Source of the DNA: Candidatus Electrothrix marina
GTDB lineage: Bacteria > Desulfobacterota > Desulfobulbia > Desulfobulbales > Desulfobulbaceae
DNA length: 5,738 nucleotides
Direction of reading: 5' to 3'
Assembly (NCBI GenBank): GCA_004028495.1
Contig: MTKS01000120.1
Location: 1-5,738 of the forward strand
Part shown: positions 1 through 5,738 of the stretch, one piece after another
How positions within the stretch are numbered: the first letter of the stretch is position 1
Layout: the number at the start of each line of letters is the position of its first letter
Position numbers and translations under genes: made by a program
The notes under the pieces: generated by a model
Told to the model about the DNA's origin: nothing
The model's database searches: none
Seen by the model: only the letters and a program-made list of their open reading frames with translations

Positions 1-78
1 TTTTTTATCCATCGTTACAGGATGAGAAGGAAACATAAGGAATTTTCACAAAATAACATCCCCTTTCAGACGCAGGAT

Positions 79-156
79 TGTAGGGGCGGACCTATGTGTC
101 TGCCCGGAAAATCGGACAGGGTAATTGAGGGCGGACACACAGGTCCCGCCCCTACA
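79..156. repeat. Imperfect palindromic intergenic repeat (hairpin element)
   Basis: Left arm 79-105 starts TGTAGGGGCGGACC and right arm 129-156 ends GGTCCCGCCCCTACA. The arms are inverted complements over about 27 bases with two mismatches and one single-base gap, around a 23-base centre (106-128). A transcript of either strand could form a long GC-rich stem. It lies 42 bases beyond the sppA stop. From memory, similar TAGGGGCG...TGTGTCCGCCC palindromes recur between genes in many environmental bacteria, which would make this a dispersed, possibly non-autonomous mobile repeat; one copy alone cannot prove that. No transposase and no flanking target duplication are evident. There is no T-run after the stem, so it is not a standard intrinsic terminator, though it could protect the 3' end of the sppA transcript. 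The remainder of 1-197 shows no gene. Confidence 0.75.
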
Positions 157-197
157 GCACCCGGCACTAAGGGCAAGGCATTGCGCCCTCTGGTTTT

Positions 198-2059
198 CTA
201 CTGAACAGTAAAAGGAAGCAGACAATGGCTGTACATATTGCGGGGATCTCCTGTCGGCAAAAAAGAGTACTGGCTCCCTGTCAGATTCTTTATTAATCGC
301 GTCGCGGAGGCAGTGAAAATATCCGTCTTTGCCCTGTCTGTCATAGCCCCTTTCAGACGTTGGAGCAGAAGTTCCGCCGGATTTTTTTCTTCCTGAAAAT
401 AATAGGTCTGCTCAGCCGGCAAGCCGACCAGTTCCGCCGCCGCCGCAACCGCATTCTCCAGATTACCCAGCTCATCCACGAGGCCGAGCTGCTGGGCTGT
501 TGCACCGTCCCAAACTCTTCCCTGGGCGATCTTTTCCACCTCTGCCGGTTCCATATTTCTGCCGTGAGCAACAATCTGAATAAACTGTTGATAGCCGCGT
601 TCAATATTCAGCTGAACAGCTGCACGAAAATTCTCTGACATCGGTCGGGTCAGGTTCCCTTGACCGGCCATTTTCGTTGTCCCGACCCCGTCATTAAAGA
701 CCCCGATCTCGGCTAAAGATTTTTCAATGGTGGGGAAGGCCCCGAAGATGCCGATGGAGCCGGTTATGGTATTTGATGAGGCATAAATTTTATCTGCATC
801 TGCGGCAAGCCAGTATGCTCCGGAAGCCGCCATTGACCCCATAGAAACCACAACAGGCTTGCCCGCTTTCTGCAATTGCAGTACTTCCTGACGAATCAGC
901 TCCGAGGCAAAGGCGCTTCCCCCGCCGCTGTCAATGCGCAGTACAACAGCCTTTACCGTTTTGCTCTGTCGTGCCTTACGCAGCAGCTTGGTCAGGCCGC
1001 TCGACCCGATCTGTCCCATCTCCGCATCACCGTAAACGATATTCCCCTGAGCAATAATAAGGGCGATGCTCTCCTTTTTAGGTGTTTGATAGGCAGGTGC
1101 CTGATAGGTCGGCGTGCGGGTCTCAAGATAGTTCGGAAAATCAACCCGTTTAAACCCGGTATTTTTTTTATTCCTGCCCACCAGGGAGGTCAGGTATTCT
1201 CGAAATTCAGCCCGTGTTTTTGTCCCGTCGATCAGGCCGAGATTCATGGCCATCTGCGCGGTATCCCCCTCCGCCTCTCGCAGATTCTCCGGCAGATGTT
1301 CAACAGCAGCGGTGATATCCTGTAACGAGAGCCCTCTTTGCCCGGCGATATCATCGCAAAACTGCTGCCAAATCCGGGTCAGCCATTGCAGGTTGGCCTC
1401 CTTGGCCTCGGATGACATGTCGTTGCGGAAAAAAGGCTCCAAAGCGGATTTAAAGGTTCCCACCCTGAAAATATGAAAGCTGATTTTCAGCTTATCAAGC
1501 AGTTCCCGCATGTACAGACGAAAGACCCCGAATCCGTGCAGATCCACCTCTCCCATAGGATTGAGATAGATTTCATCAGCTCGGGCAGCAAGATAGTACT
1601 GCCCCTGGCTGAGAGAGTCCGCATAGGAGATGACCTTCTTGCCGCTTTTCTTAAACGCATCAATTTCCCTGCCGATATCCTGCAATTGATTCAGTCCGGC
1701 CTGTTCCAGGTTATCCGGAACCAGCACAAGCATCTTAATACGCTTATCATGGCCGCCGCCCGAATCCCGCTGATAATATCCTGAAGAAGGAATTCTTCCT
1801 GCTGCAGAGTGCCGTTGAGAAGATGGAGGAGATGTGTTGCCGGGTCCAAGGGCGATTTTTTTTCCAGAATACCGCCATGCGGTGTCATAACCAAGGCGGA
1901 ACCGTTTTCAATCTCGACTTGCGGCTGATGGGTAAAGAGAAAAAGCAGCATTCCCAGGCCGCAAAGGAAAAAAATTGTACTGACAAGTGCTGTTCCTGTT
2001 ATCAGCACCTTCCAGCCGAAACGGATAACCGAGCCGATGTATCGTAATATTTTCTTCAA
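198..2059 (-). pseudogene. sppA: Signal peptide peptidase SppA (protease IV, 67 kDa type), split by a frameshift
   Basis: SppA is a membrane-anchored serine protease (family S49) that degrades cleaved signal peptides using a Ser-Lys dyad. The N-terminal part (TTG start at 2059) has a short basic stretch and one membrane segment at about residues 18-42, and runs on in its frame to a stop at 1691. Homology shifts to the -1 frame near 1751-1761, where ...DIISGIRAA continues as HDKRIKMLVLVPDN, matching E. coli DIVNTIRQAKDDRNITGIVMDL. With one base restored the product is 620 residues, against 618 in E. coli. Lys204 (GTFKSALEPF, codon 1449-1451) and Ser413 (MAASGAYW, codon 822-824) match catalytic K209 and S409, and the C-terminus (NMYSHCLLPF) also aligns. 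TTG is the only start in frame: an in-frame TGA lies just upstream and the ribosome site is weak. The second half has an ATG at 1733 but no clear ribosome site. No canonical slippery heptamer is seen, so a true mutation or a sequencing indel in a (GCC)n run is likelier than recoding. Family identity is very secure; functional state is uncertain. Confidence 0.93.
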
Positions 2060-2124
2060 GATATTTACTCAACAGTGAAATTACGGGATATATGACTCGC
2101 GGAAGAGAGCCGACAGGCAGCAAC

Positions 2125-2153
2125 AGGATACGTGATGTTTCGGCTTATTGCAA
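2125..2153 (-). promoter_or_regulatory. Candidate sigma70-type promoter for sppA
   Basis: On the minus strand TTGCAA (2148-2153) is followed after exactly 17 bases by TATCCT (2125-2130). Each hexamer matches the consensus at four of six positions. The predicted start near 2118 would give a leader of about 59 bases before the TTG codon. It lies downstream of the candidate terminator at 2171-2202, which fits sppA being transcribed apart from the regulator gene. The match is only moderate and could be chance. Confidence 0.3.
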
Positions 2154-2170
2154 GAGGAAGAAGGGGGGCG

Positions 2171-2202
2171 GGAAGAAAACGGGGGACAGCATTGCCCCCG
2201 TT
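2171..2202 (-). terminator. Candidate intrinsic terminator after the XRE/two-CW gene
   Basis: A perfect 8-bp stem, AACGGGGG (2178-2185) with CCCCCGTT (2195-2202), closes a 9-base loop. On the minus strand it runs into TTTTCTT, an interrupted T-tract. It begins 77 bases past the stop codon of the regulator gene at 2280 and precedes the sppA promoter candidate. No T-run follows on the plus strand, so it should act only on leftward transcription. The gene-free stretch 2060-2279 otherwise shows only AT-rich sequence. Confidence 0.5.
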
Positions 2203-2279
2203 GACATGGACAGCCGTTATCGGGCTCTCTCTATAATGAAAAAATAAATTTTAAGAAAAACAGGCGGGAACAGAGGGGG

Positions 2280-2651
2280 TTACAGCTGAGAGGTGAGCAC
2301 TTCACAGTGACGGCATATTTCCATTTTCTCTTTCCCTTCATGTCCGGCAGTGCAGGTGCATAAGGTGCCGTTAAGAAACCAGCAGAGATGTCCGGCCTGA
2401 AACTCCCAGGCAGGGCATTCTTTTTTGCATTCGCATTTTTTCAATGTCCAGCAATCTTTTCTCCTTCCTGTCCCGTTTCTCCTTCGGTTCACCAATAAGA
2501 AGTACAGCTTTCTTTCAATATGCAGCGGAACACTGCGCCAACCCTGCTCATAGCTTTGAACGGCCTTTATAGAAACACCGAGAAGCCCTGATAACGACTT
2601 TTGCGTCTTGCCGAGCTTCTTTCGATAATAAGAGAATTCACTGGAGGTCAT
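2280..2651 (-). CDS. XRE-type helix-turn-helix protein with C-terminal two-CW cysteine domain
   Basis: This is a 123-residue protein. Residues 6-42 (FSYYRKKLGKTQKSLSGLLG, then VSIKAVQSYEQGWRSVP) form a Cro/C1-type helix-turn-helix: the TQKSLSGLLGVS / KAVQSYEQG spacing is typical of the family and implies DNA binding. Residues 67-116 hold nine cysteines (67, 73, 75, 79, 90, 98, 100, 113, 116) including the pairs CW (67-68, 90-91) and GTLC. This is the pattern I know as the two-CW domain, recurrent in Desulfobacterota and probably metal binding. The likely role is a small transcription regulator whose tail senses metal, redox state or a partner; that is inference. ATG 2651 is preceded by no clear Shine-Dalgarno sequence but by a good promoter match. 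It is divergent from dgkA and is separated from downstream sppA by 220 bases and a candidate terminator, so it is probably monocistronic. The target is unknown; autoregulation is plausible. Confidence 0.88.
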   Translation of the reverse strand: MTSSEFSYYRKKLGKTQKSLSGLLGVSIKAVQSYEQGWRSVPLHIERKLYFLLVNRRRNGTGRRKDCWTLKKCECKKECPAWEFQAGHLCWFLNGTLCTCTAGHEGKEKMEICRHCEVLTSQL

Positions 2652-2669
2652 GAAAGTCTGACAGGTTAA

Positions 2670-2694
2670 ATTAACGAGATAATTGCACGTTGAT
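2670..2694. promoter_or_regulatory. Operator-like inverted repeat at the XRE gene start
   Basis: ATTAACG (2670-2676) and CGTTGAT (2688-2694) form an inverted repeat with one mismatch in seven and an 11-base spacer, so the half-site centres are about 18 bases apart, roughly two helical turns. It covers the predicted transcription start (about 2686) of the regulator gene and touches its -10 box. That is a common placement for autorepression by XRE proteins. No second copy was noticed in the window; assignment is inference. Confidence 0.25.
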
Positions 2695-2721
2695 CATACC
2701 ACATCGTAACGGCCCTCACAA
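2693..2721 (-). promoter_or_regulatory. Candidate sigma70-type promoter for the XRE/two-CW gene
   Basis: On the minus strand TTGTGA (2716-2721) is followed after exactly 17 bases by TATGAT (2693-2698). The -10 matches five of six consensus bases and the -35 four of six. The predicted start near 2686 leaves a leader of about 35 bases before ATG 2651. This is the best promoter match in the divergent region 2652-2874; I see no comparably good plus-strand promoter for dgkA there. Confidence 0.42.
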
Positions 2722-2860
2722 CCACTTTTTCAATCTTGAATAAACCTTCTGAAAAACAGTCTATGGTACATAGCAGGTCTTGCGCATTTCGGCTATATTG
2801 ACTCAGTAATCATGACCCGCCTGCCGGCTGCGCCATGCTCTGAAATATTATTTTTCAAAG

Positions 2861-2867
2861 AAAGGAG
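2861..2867 (+). promoter_or_regulatory. Ribosome binding site that fixes the dgkA start
   Basis: AAAGGAG is followed by a 7-base spacer and then GTG at 2875. The in-frame ATG at 2812 would add 21 residues absent from known DgkA proteins and has no comparable ribosome site, so the GTG start is preferred. Confidence 0.85.
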
Positions 2868-2874
2868 TCAACAC

Positions 2875-3240
2875 GTGACAACAAAACATAACGGCATGGG
2901 GCCGAAAAGAATACTCAAAGCGTATTCCTGTTCCATGCAGGGCCTCAAGGCCGCCTTGCGCTACGAAGCCGCCTTTTCCGAGGAACTGCTCCTTATCGCT
3001 GTTCTGCTGCCTATAGGACTCTGGGCAGGTGATAACGGCACGGAACGCGCTGTTCTGACGGGCTGCCTGTTCCTTATCCTGATCACGGAACTGCTCAACT
3101 CCGCGATTGAAGCAGTTGTTGACCGCATCGGCCCGGAGCACCATGAGTTATCAGGCCGGGCAAAAGATCTGGGCTCGGCAGCGGTTTTTCTTGCTCTGCT
3201 TAACGGGGCTGTTGTCTGGTTGCTGATACTGTGCGGGTAA
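2875..3240 (+). CDS. dgkA: Diacylglycerol kinase DgkA (prokaryotic type)
   Basis: DgkA phosphorylates diacylglycerol with ATP to give phosphatidic acid, recycling lipid left by membrane-derived glucan and lipid A modification reactions. It is a trimeric inner-membrane enzyme. From GTG 2875 the product is 121 residues, against 122 in E. coli. The family signature ELLNSAIEAVVDRIG is at residues 72-86 and is followed by HELSGRAKDLGSAAV (90-104). Glu72, Asn75 and Glu79 match catalytic or metal-binding E69, N72 and E76 of E. coli, and Glu31 matches E28. An amphipathic N-terminus (to about 32) precedes three membrane segments at about 36-51, 60-82 and 100-120. A strong AAAGGAG site supports the GTG start. 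The gene is divergent from the XRE regulator and converges on the CBM48-like gene, whose stop is 45 bases away; no plus-strand terminator is seen between them. Nothing appears missing, so it should be functional. Confidence 0.97.
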   Translation: MTTKHNGMGPKRILKAYSCSMQGLKAALRYEAAFSEELLLIAVLLPIGLWAGDNGTERAVLTGCLFLILITELLNSAIEAVVDRIGPEHHELSGRAKDLGSAAVFLALLNGAVVWLLILCG

Positions 3241-3285
3241 CCAACAATAAATACGCATAAATAAGGAAAAAGGAACAGGGGAATC

Positions 3286-3582
3286 TCATAAAATCAGAAC
3301 AGAGTTACTTTCTCCATATTCATTTACCGCATATTCATCCGCTTCCGGGTCATTGACCCATATATTATCATTAAGCACGTAACGAAATGTATAAGAGCAA
3401 CCGGCCTTCAGGGAGATTGTCACAGAGAAACTCCCGTCCTTCAGCTTCTTCATCGGAGTGTCGGTTGTTGACCAACTGTTGAACTCACCGGCCAGCATTG
3501 CAGAACCGGCATTCTCCTGATTGGGATACTTAAAGGTCACCCTGCATTTCTTCTTTGTTTTTGTATAGTGTTTTACCAACAT
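3286..3582 (-). CDS. Free-standing glycogen-binding / CBM48-like (isoamylase early-set) domain protein
   Basis: This 98-residue protein is almost entirely one beta-sandwich domain of the AMPK-beta / CBM48 type. VTFKYP (15-20) leads into AGEFNSWS (31-38), matching the AMPK-beta GSFNNWS strand; KKLKDGSFSVTISL (45-58) follows; then YTFRYVLNDNIWVNDPEAD (64-82) matches YKFFVDGQWTHDPSEP. Trp37 and Trp75 correspond to the two carbohydrate-stacking tryptophans of AMPK-beta, Arg67 lies at the position of its Lys126, and Asn93 near its binding asparagine, so alpha-glucan binding is plausible. There is no catalytic domain, signal peptide or membrane segment, so it is probably cytoplasmic. It may bind glycogen or act as a targeting subunit; its partner is unknown. 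GGGGGAG (3588-3594), five bases before ATG 3582, is a good ribosome site. A strong terminator lies just upstream in its leader, so expression may be attenuated. No glycogen-metabolism gene is in the window. Confidence 0.9.
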   Translation of the reverse strand: MLVKHYTKTKKKCRVTFKYPNQENAGSAMLAGEFNSWSTTDTPMKKLKDGSFSVTISLKAGCSYTFRYVLNDNIWVNDPEADEYAVNEYGESNSVLIL

Positions 3583-3607
3583 CTGTTCTCCCCCTTTAAC
3601 AGAACAT

Positions 3608-3643
3608 AAAAAAATCAGCAGGCAATCATCAACCGCCTGCTGA
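3608..3643 (-). terminator. Strong intrinsic terminator in the leader of the CBM48-like gene
   Basis: TCAGCAGGC (3615-3623) and GCCTGCTGA (3635-3643) form a perfect 9-bp stem with an 11-base loop. On the minus strand the stem is followed by seven T residues (3608-3614). It ends only 13 bases before the ribosome site of the CBM48-like gene, and no minus-strand gene lies upstream for it to terminate (the upstream gene is on the plus strand and starts at 3783). It therefore either blocks antisense readthrough or is the expression platform of an attenuator. On the minus strand CAGGCAA (from 3648-3654) could pair with TTGCCTG (from 3619-3625) in the terminator's 3' arm, giving a possible competing helix. 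Confidence 0.78.
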
Positions 3644-3647
3644 AACC

Positions 3648-3676
3648 TTGCCTGGTTCCCTTGCGCAACTTATTAT
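3648..3676 (+). promoter_or_regulatory. Candidate sigma70-type promoter for the U32 gene pair
   Basis: TTGCCT (3648-3653) and TATTAT (3671-3676) are separated by exactly 17 bases. The -10 is part of a perfect 10-base palindrome, TATTATAATA (3671-3680), so a -10-like box is also readable on the minus strand, but there I find no matching -35. The predicted start near 3683 leaves a leader of about 100 bases before ATG 3783. The leader is AT-rich, with a weak A/T-rich hairpin at 3722-3739. Confidence 0.33.
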
Positions 3677-3782
3677 AATACAAAGTGCCCTATTTTGGTC
3701 TCACTTACAATAAAAAAAGCAGAGAAAAGTTTTTTTCTCCAATCTTTTACTTTCAGCAACTTAACAGCGCAGGAACAGCTTA

Positions 3783-5060
3783 ATGACAGCAAACACGACT
3801 GACAGCGGAACCACCCTGAAAATTCCGGAACTGCTCGCTCCGGCAGGGAATATGGAAAAACTCATCACGGCTGTTCATTACGGAGCGGATGCCGTTTACC
3901 TGGGCGGCAGCAACTACAGTCTGCGTGCCGGCGCCGGCAATTTTAATAATCAGGACATCAGCAAAGCAGTTGCCTACGCCCATGAACGCAAGGTGAAAGT
4001 CTATATTGCTCTTAATATCTTCGCCCATAACCGAGATCTCAAACAATTCACCGAGCATCTCCGCAGCCTGCGGGACACAGGAGCGGACGGCCTTATCGTT
4101 GCCGACCCCGGCATCTTGCTCCTCTGCAAAGAAACCGTGCCGGACATGCCTGTCCATCTTTCCACCCAGGCCAATGTAACCAACAGTCACAGTGTCCGCT
4201 TCTGGGCATCTCAGGGCGTGCGTCGAATTAACCTTGCTCGCGAGCTGAGCCTCCGGGAAATTCGCGACATCAGGCAGGGCACCGACACCGAATTGGAAAT
4301 CTTTGTCCACGGCGCTCTCTGTATCTCCTATTCCGGACGCTGCATGCTCTCAAACTACCTGACCGGGCGCGATGCCAACCAGGGAAGCTGCGCCCATCCA
4401 TGCCGCTATTCCTACGCCCTGGTCGAAGAAAAAAGACCGGGGGTTTATTTTCCCGTGGAAGAAGATGAGCGAGGAACGTATATCTTCAACTCCCGGGACC
4501 TCTGTCTGCTGAGCCGCCTCCCCGAGTTAGTCGCGGTCGGGGTGGATGCGATTAAGATTGAGGGGAGAATGAAATCAATGGGTTATGTCGGGGCTGCTGT
4601 TCGGGTTTACCGCGCTGCTCTTGACTTTATCAAGGAGCGGGCCGATCAGGGCACAGAGGTGGAGCAGATTGTGCTGCCGGAATCTTTTCGTAAAGAAATA
4701 AACAAGGTGGGAACCAGGGGACAGACAGAAAACTTTTTCAATGAATCTCCTTCGGCAGACGCCATGCTTTATGATACAATACGAATAAATCAGCAGTACA
4801 GCCCGGTCGGCATTGTGCGTGCGAGCACACCGCTCCTGATTGAAGCCCGCAATGTGCTGACAACAGGAGACAGGATTGAATATCTGGGCCGGGACCTGCA
4901 ACCGATTACCTGTACAGCAGTTGCCATGAAAACAGCGGATGGCGAACCTAAAGAACGGGCGAATCCGGGCGATAAAATTATTCTGACAACTTCTCCCGCA
5001 CTGGAGAACCCGGAAATAAACACCGTTCTTCGTAAGAAGTTTGCCCGGAAGAACCGATAA
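3783..5060 (+). CDS. trhP: U32-family protein, TrhP-like (tRNA U34 hydroxylation / collagenase-like)
   Basis: This 425-residue protein closely follows E. coli TrhP (YegQ), which uses prephenate and an iron-sulfur cluster for 5-hydroxyuridine formation at position 34 of tRNAs. The N-terminal TIM-barrel domain begins PELLAPAGNMEKLITAVHYG (15-34) and includes GADAVYLGGSNYSLRAG. The U32 signature EIFVHGALCISYSGRCMLS is at 172-190. Cys180, Cys187, Cys203 and Cys207 (GRDANQGSCAHPCRY) form the four-cysteine set expected to hold the cluster. YIFNSRDLCLL (233-243) and IKIEGRMKS (257-265) are also family hallmarks. A small C-terminal beta domain spans about 335-412. Length is close to Bacillus YrrO-type proteins and shorter than YegQ, which carries an insert after the last cysteines. 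AGGAA (3771-3775) is well placed before ATG 3783. A second U32-like gene follows after 22 bases, so the two are probably cotranscribed. Alternatives are RlhA or UbiU/UbiV relatives; length and motifs favour TrhP. The old 'protease' label should be read cautiously. Confidence 0.93.
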   Translation: MTANTTDSGTTLKIPELLAPAGNMEKLITAVHYGADAVYLGGSNYSLRAGAGNFNNQDISKAVAYAHERKVKVYIALNIFAHNRDLKQFTEHLRSLRDTGADGLIVADPGILLLCKETVPDMPVHLSTQANVTNSHSVRFWASQGVRRINLARELSLREIRDIRQGTDTELEIFVHGALCISYSGRCMLSNYLTGRDANQGSCAHPCRYSYALVEEKRPGVYFPVEEDERGTYIFNSRDLCLLSRLPELVAVGVDAIKIEGRMKSMGYVGAAVRVYRAALDFIKERADQGTEVEQIVLPESFRKEINKVGTRGQTENFFNESPSADAMLYDTIRINQQYSPVGIVRASTPLLIEARNVLTTGDRIEYLGRDLQPITCTAVAMKTADGEPKERANPGDKIILTTSPALENPEINTVLRKKFARKNR

Positions 5061-5082
5061 CCAATAAGAGACCACGAGAGCC

Positions 5083-5738
5083 ATGACACCTTTTCTTGAT
5101 GTCCCCTTTCTCCCGGAAGAAACCTATGTAGAATTTATTAACGGCAACAGCGACTGTATCGACTCGGTCCATTTCAGCCTTATGGGGGCAAAAAGGCTGG
5201 ACAATCGGGTTGATCCCAAATCAATCGACAATCTTGACACGATCATTCGCATGATGGAACAGGTCAAGGTAAAGAATAAATACCTCCTGCTGAACAGTAT
5301 TTTTTATGGACCTGATCTTCTGCTGACTAAAAATGAACATCTGGCCCATCTCATTGACTGCCTTGATAAATGCGTGAACGCGGGAGTGGTCAAAGGTATT
5401 ATTTATTGTGACCAATTTCTGCTCCAATCGCTGTCTGTGGAGGCCCCTGAACTGGCCAAATCCCTGGAAGCCGTTCCCGGCACCAACACCATGCTTGATT
5501 CACGGGCGAAGATCAGCTCTCATCTCGCCTATATAGGTGAAACAAACTTCCAATTGCCGAGCAAGCTCACTCTGGACCGCTCGCTCAATCGAAATTTTGA
5601 AAACCTGACAGATACAGTAAATTGGTGTCGCCAGGCATATCCGGAGATCAGGATAGAACTGCTGGCCAATGAAGGCTGCCTGCCCTTTTGCCCGTACAGA
5701 AATTCCCATGATGCGTATATTGCTCTGGGCAATCACGA
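5083..5738 (+). CDS. U32-like TIM-barrel protein with CxxxC motif (partial, runs off the window)
   Basis: The frame is open from ATG 5083 to the window edge (218 codons, 3' end missing). It starts MTPFLDVPFLPEETYVEFIN, with alternating strands and helices. KLTLDRSLNRNFENL (161-175) followed by RIELLANEGCLPFCPYRNSH (190-209) is the pattern I know from short U32-like proteins, where LTLDR-x-NRN leads to ELLVNEGCL--CPYR. That suggests a collagenase-like barrel with Cys199 and Cys203 as possible metal or cluster ligands. It lacks the GALCISYSGRC signature of the preceding gene, so it is a distant paralogue, not a duplicate. It begins 22 bases after the trhP stop, and the ribosome site is weak (GAGAG close to the ATG). 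Substrate is unknown; it may act with, or modify the same class of target as, its neighbour. More cysteines may follow beyond the edge. Confidence 0.85.
   Translation, partial: MTPFLDVPFLPEETYVEFINGNSDCIDSVHFSLMGAKRLDNRVDPKSIDNLDTIIRMMEQVKVKNKYLLLNSIFYGPDLLLTKNEHLAHLIDCLDKCVNAGVVKGIIYCDQFLLQSLSVEAPELAKSLEAVPGTNTMLDSRAKISSHLAYIGETNFQLPSKLTLDRSLNRNFENLTDTVNWCRQAYPEIRIELLANEGCLPFCPYRNSHDAYIALGNH

Noticed and set aside
170..189. AGGGC...GCCCT hairpin followed by T-rich sequence on the plus strand
   Set aside because: Only a 5-bp stem, and no plus-strand gene ends upstream in the window, so it is not a convincing terminator.
22..204. Open frame of 60 codons on the plus strand
   Set aside because: It reads straight through the palindromic repeat, is rich in Pro, Gly and Arg from that repeat, resembles no family and overlaps the sppA end.
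876..1325. Plus-strand open frame of 149 codons
   Set aside because: Antisense of the SppA catalytic region. Its repeated CLIGR comes from the tandem YQAP/YQTP linker coded on the other strand.
1740..1765. Programmed -1 ribosomal frameshift in sppA
   Set aside because: No X-XXY-YYZ slippery heptamer and no evident stimulatory structure at the junction; SppA is not known to me to use recoding.
2761..2773. Short inverted repeat CTATG-GTA-CATAG upstream of dgkA
   Set aside because: Five-base arms are too short to call an operator without a second site or a known regulator.
3722..3739. GAGAAAA / TTTTCTC hairpin in the leader of the trhP-like gene
   Set aside because: An A/T-dominated 7-bp stem is weak and expected by chance in this AT-rich spacer.
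3780..4310. Minus-strand open frame of 176 codons
   Set aside because: It is the antisense of the well-supported trhP-like gene, with no recognisable domain.
4575..5084. Minus-strand open frame of 169 codons
   Set aside because: Antisense of the trhP-like gene; cysteine- and arginine-rich composition typical of a shadow frame.
5221..5736. Minus-strand open frames opposite the partial last gene
   Set aside because: The plus strand holds one uninterrupted frame with a recognisable U32-like motif; the minus frames are broken and featureless.

Overview
The window reads as ordinary chromosome from a Gram-negative, probably anaerobic bacterium. The best guess is a Desulfobacterota lineage such as the Desulfobulbales. 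That placement is inference: it rests on a two-CW cysteine module behind an XRE helix-turn-helix, a free-standing glycogen-binding (CBM48-like) protein and Gram-negative SppA and DgkA orthologues. No rRNA, tRNA, CRISPR array, transposase or phage gene is visible.

Layout. At 1-197 there is no gene, but there is a long imperfect palindrome (79-156) of the dispersed intergenic repeat type. At 198-2059 (minus) lies a full-length sppA (protease IV) broken into two frames by one missing base near 1751-1761; both catalytic residues survive in the second frame. At 2280-2651 (minus) is a small XRE regulator with a nine-cysteine tail, with its own candidate promoter, operator-like dyad and downstream terminator. 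Divergent from it is dgkA (2875-3240, plus), a near-exact length match to E. coli diacylglycerol kinase, with a GTG start set by a strong ribosome binding site. Convergent with dgkA is a 98-residue CBM48-like protein (3286-3582, minus). A strong intrinsic terminator sits in the leader of that gene, just before its ribosome binding site, which suggests attenuation. Rightmost is a plus-strand pair: a U32-family protein resembling the tRNA-hydroxylation protein TrhP (3783-5060), and, 22 bases later, a second U32-like TIM-barrel protein (5083 onward) cut by the window edge.

How the genes relate. SppA (membrane peptide hydrolysis) and DgkA (lipid recycling) are envelope housekeeping functions, but they lie on opposite strands and are not one operon. 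The two U32-type genes are the clearest functional unit and probably share a transcript. The most interesting points are the sppA frameshift, the leader terminator with a possible competing helix, the U32/U32-like pair, and the XRE-two-CW fusion as a possible metal or redox sensing regulator.
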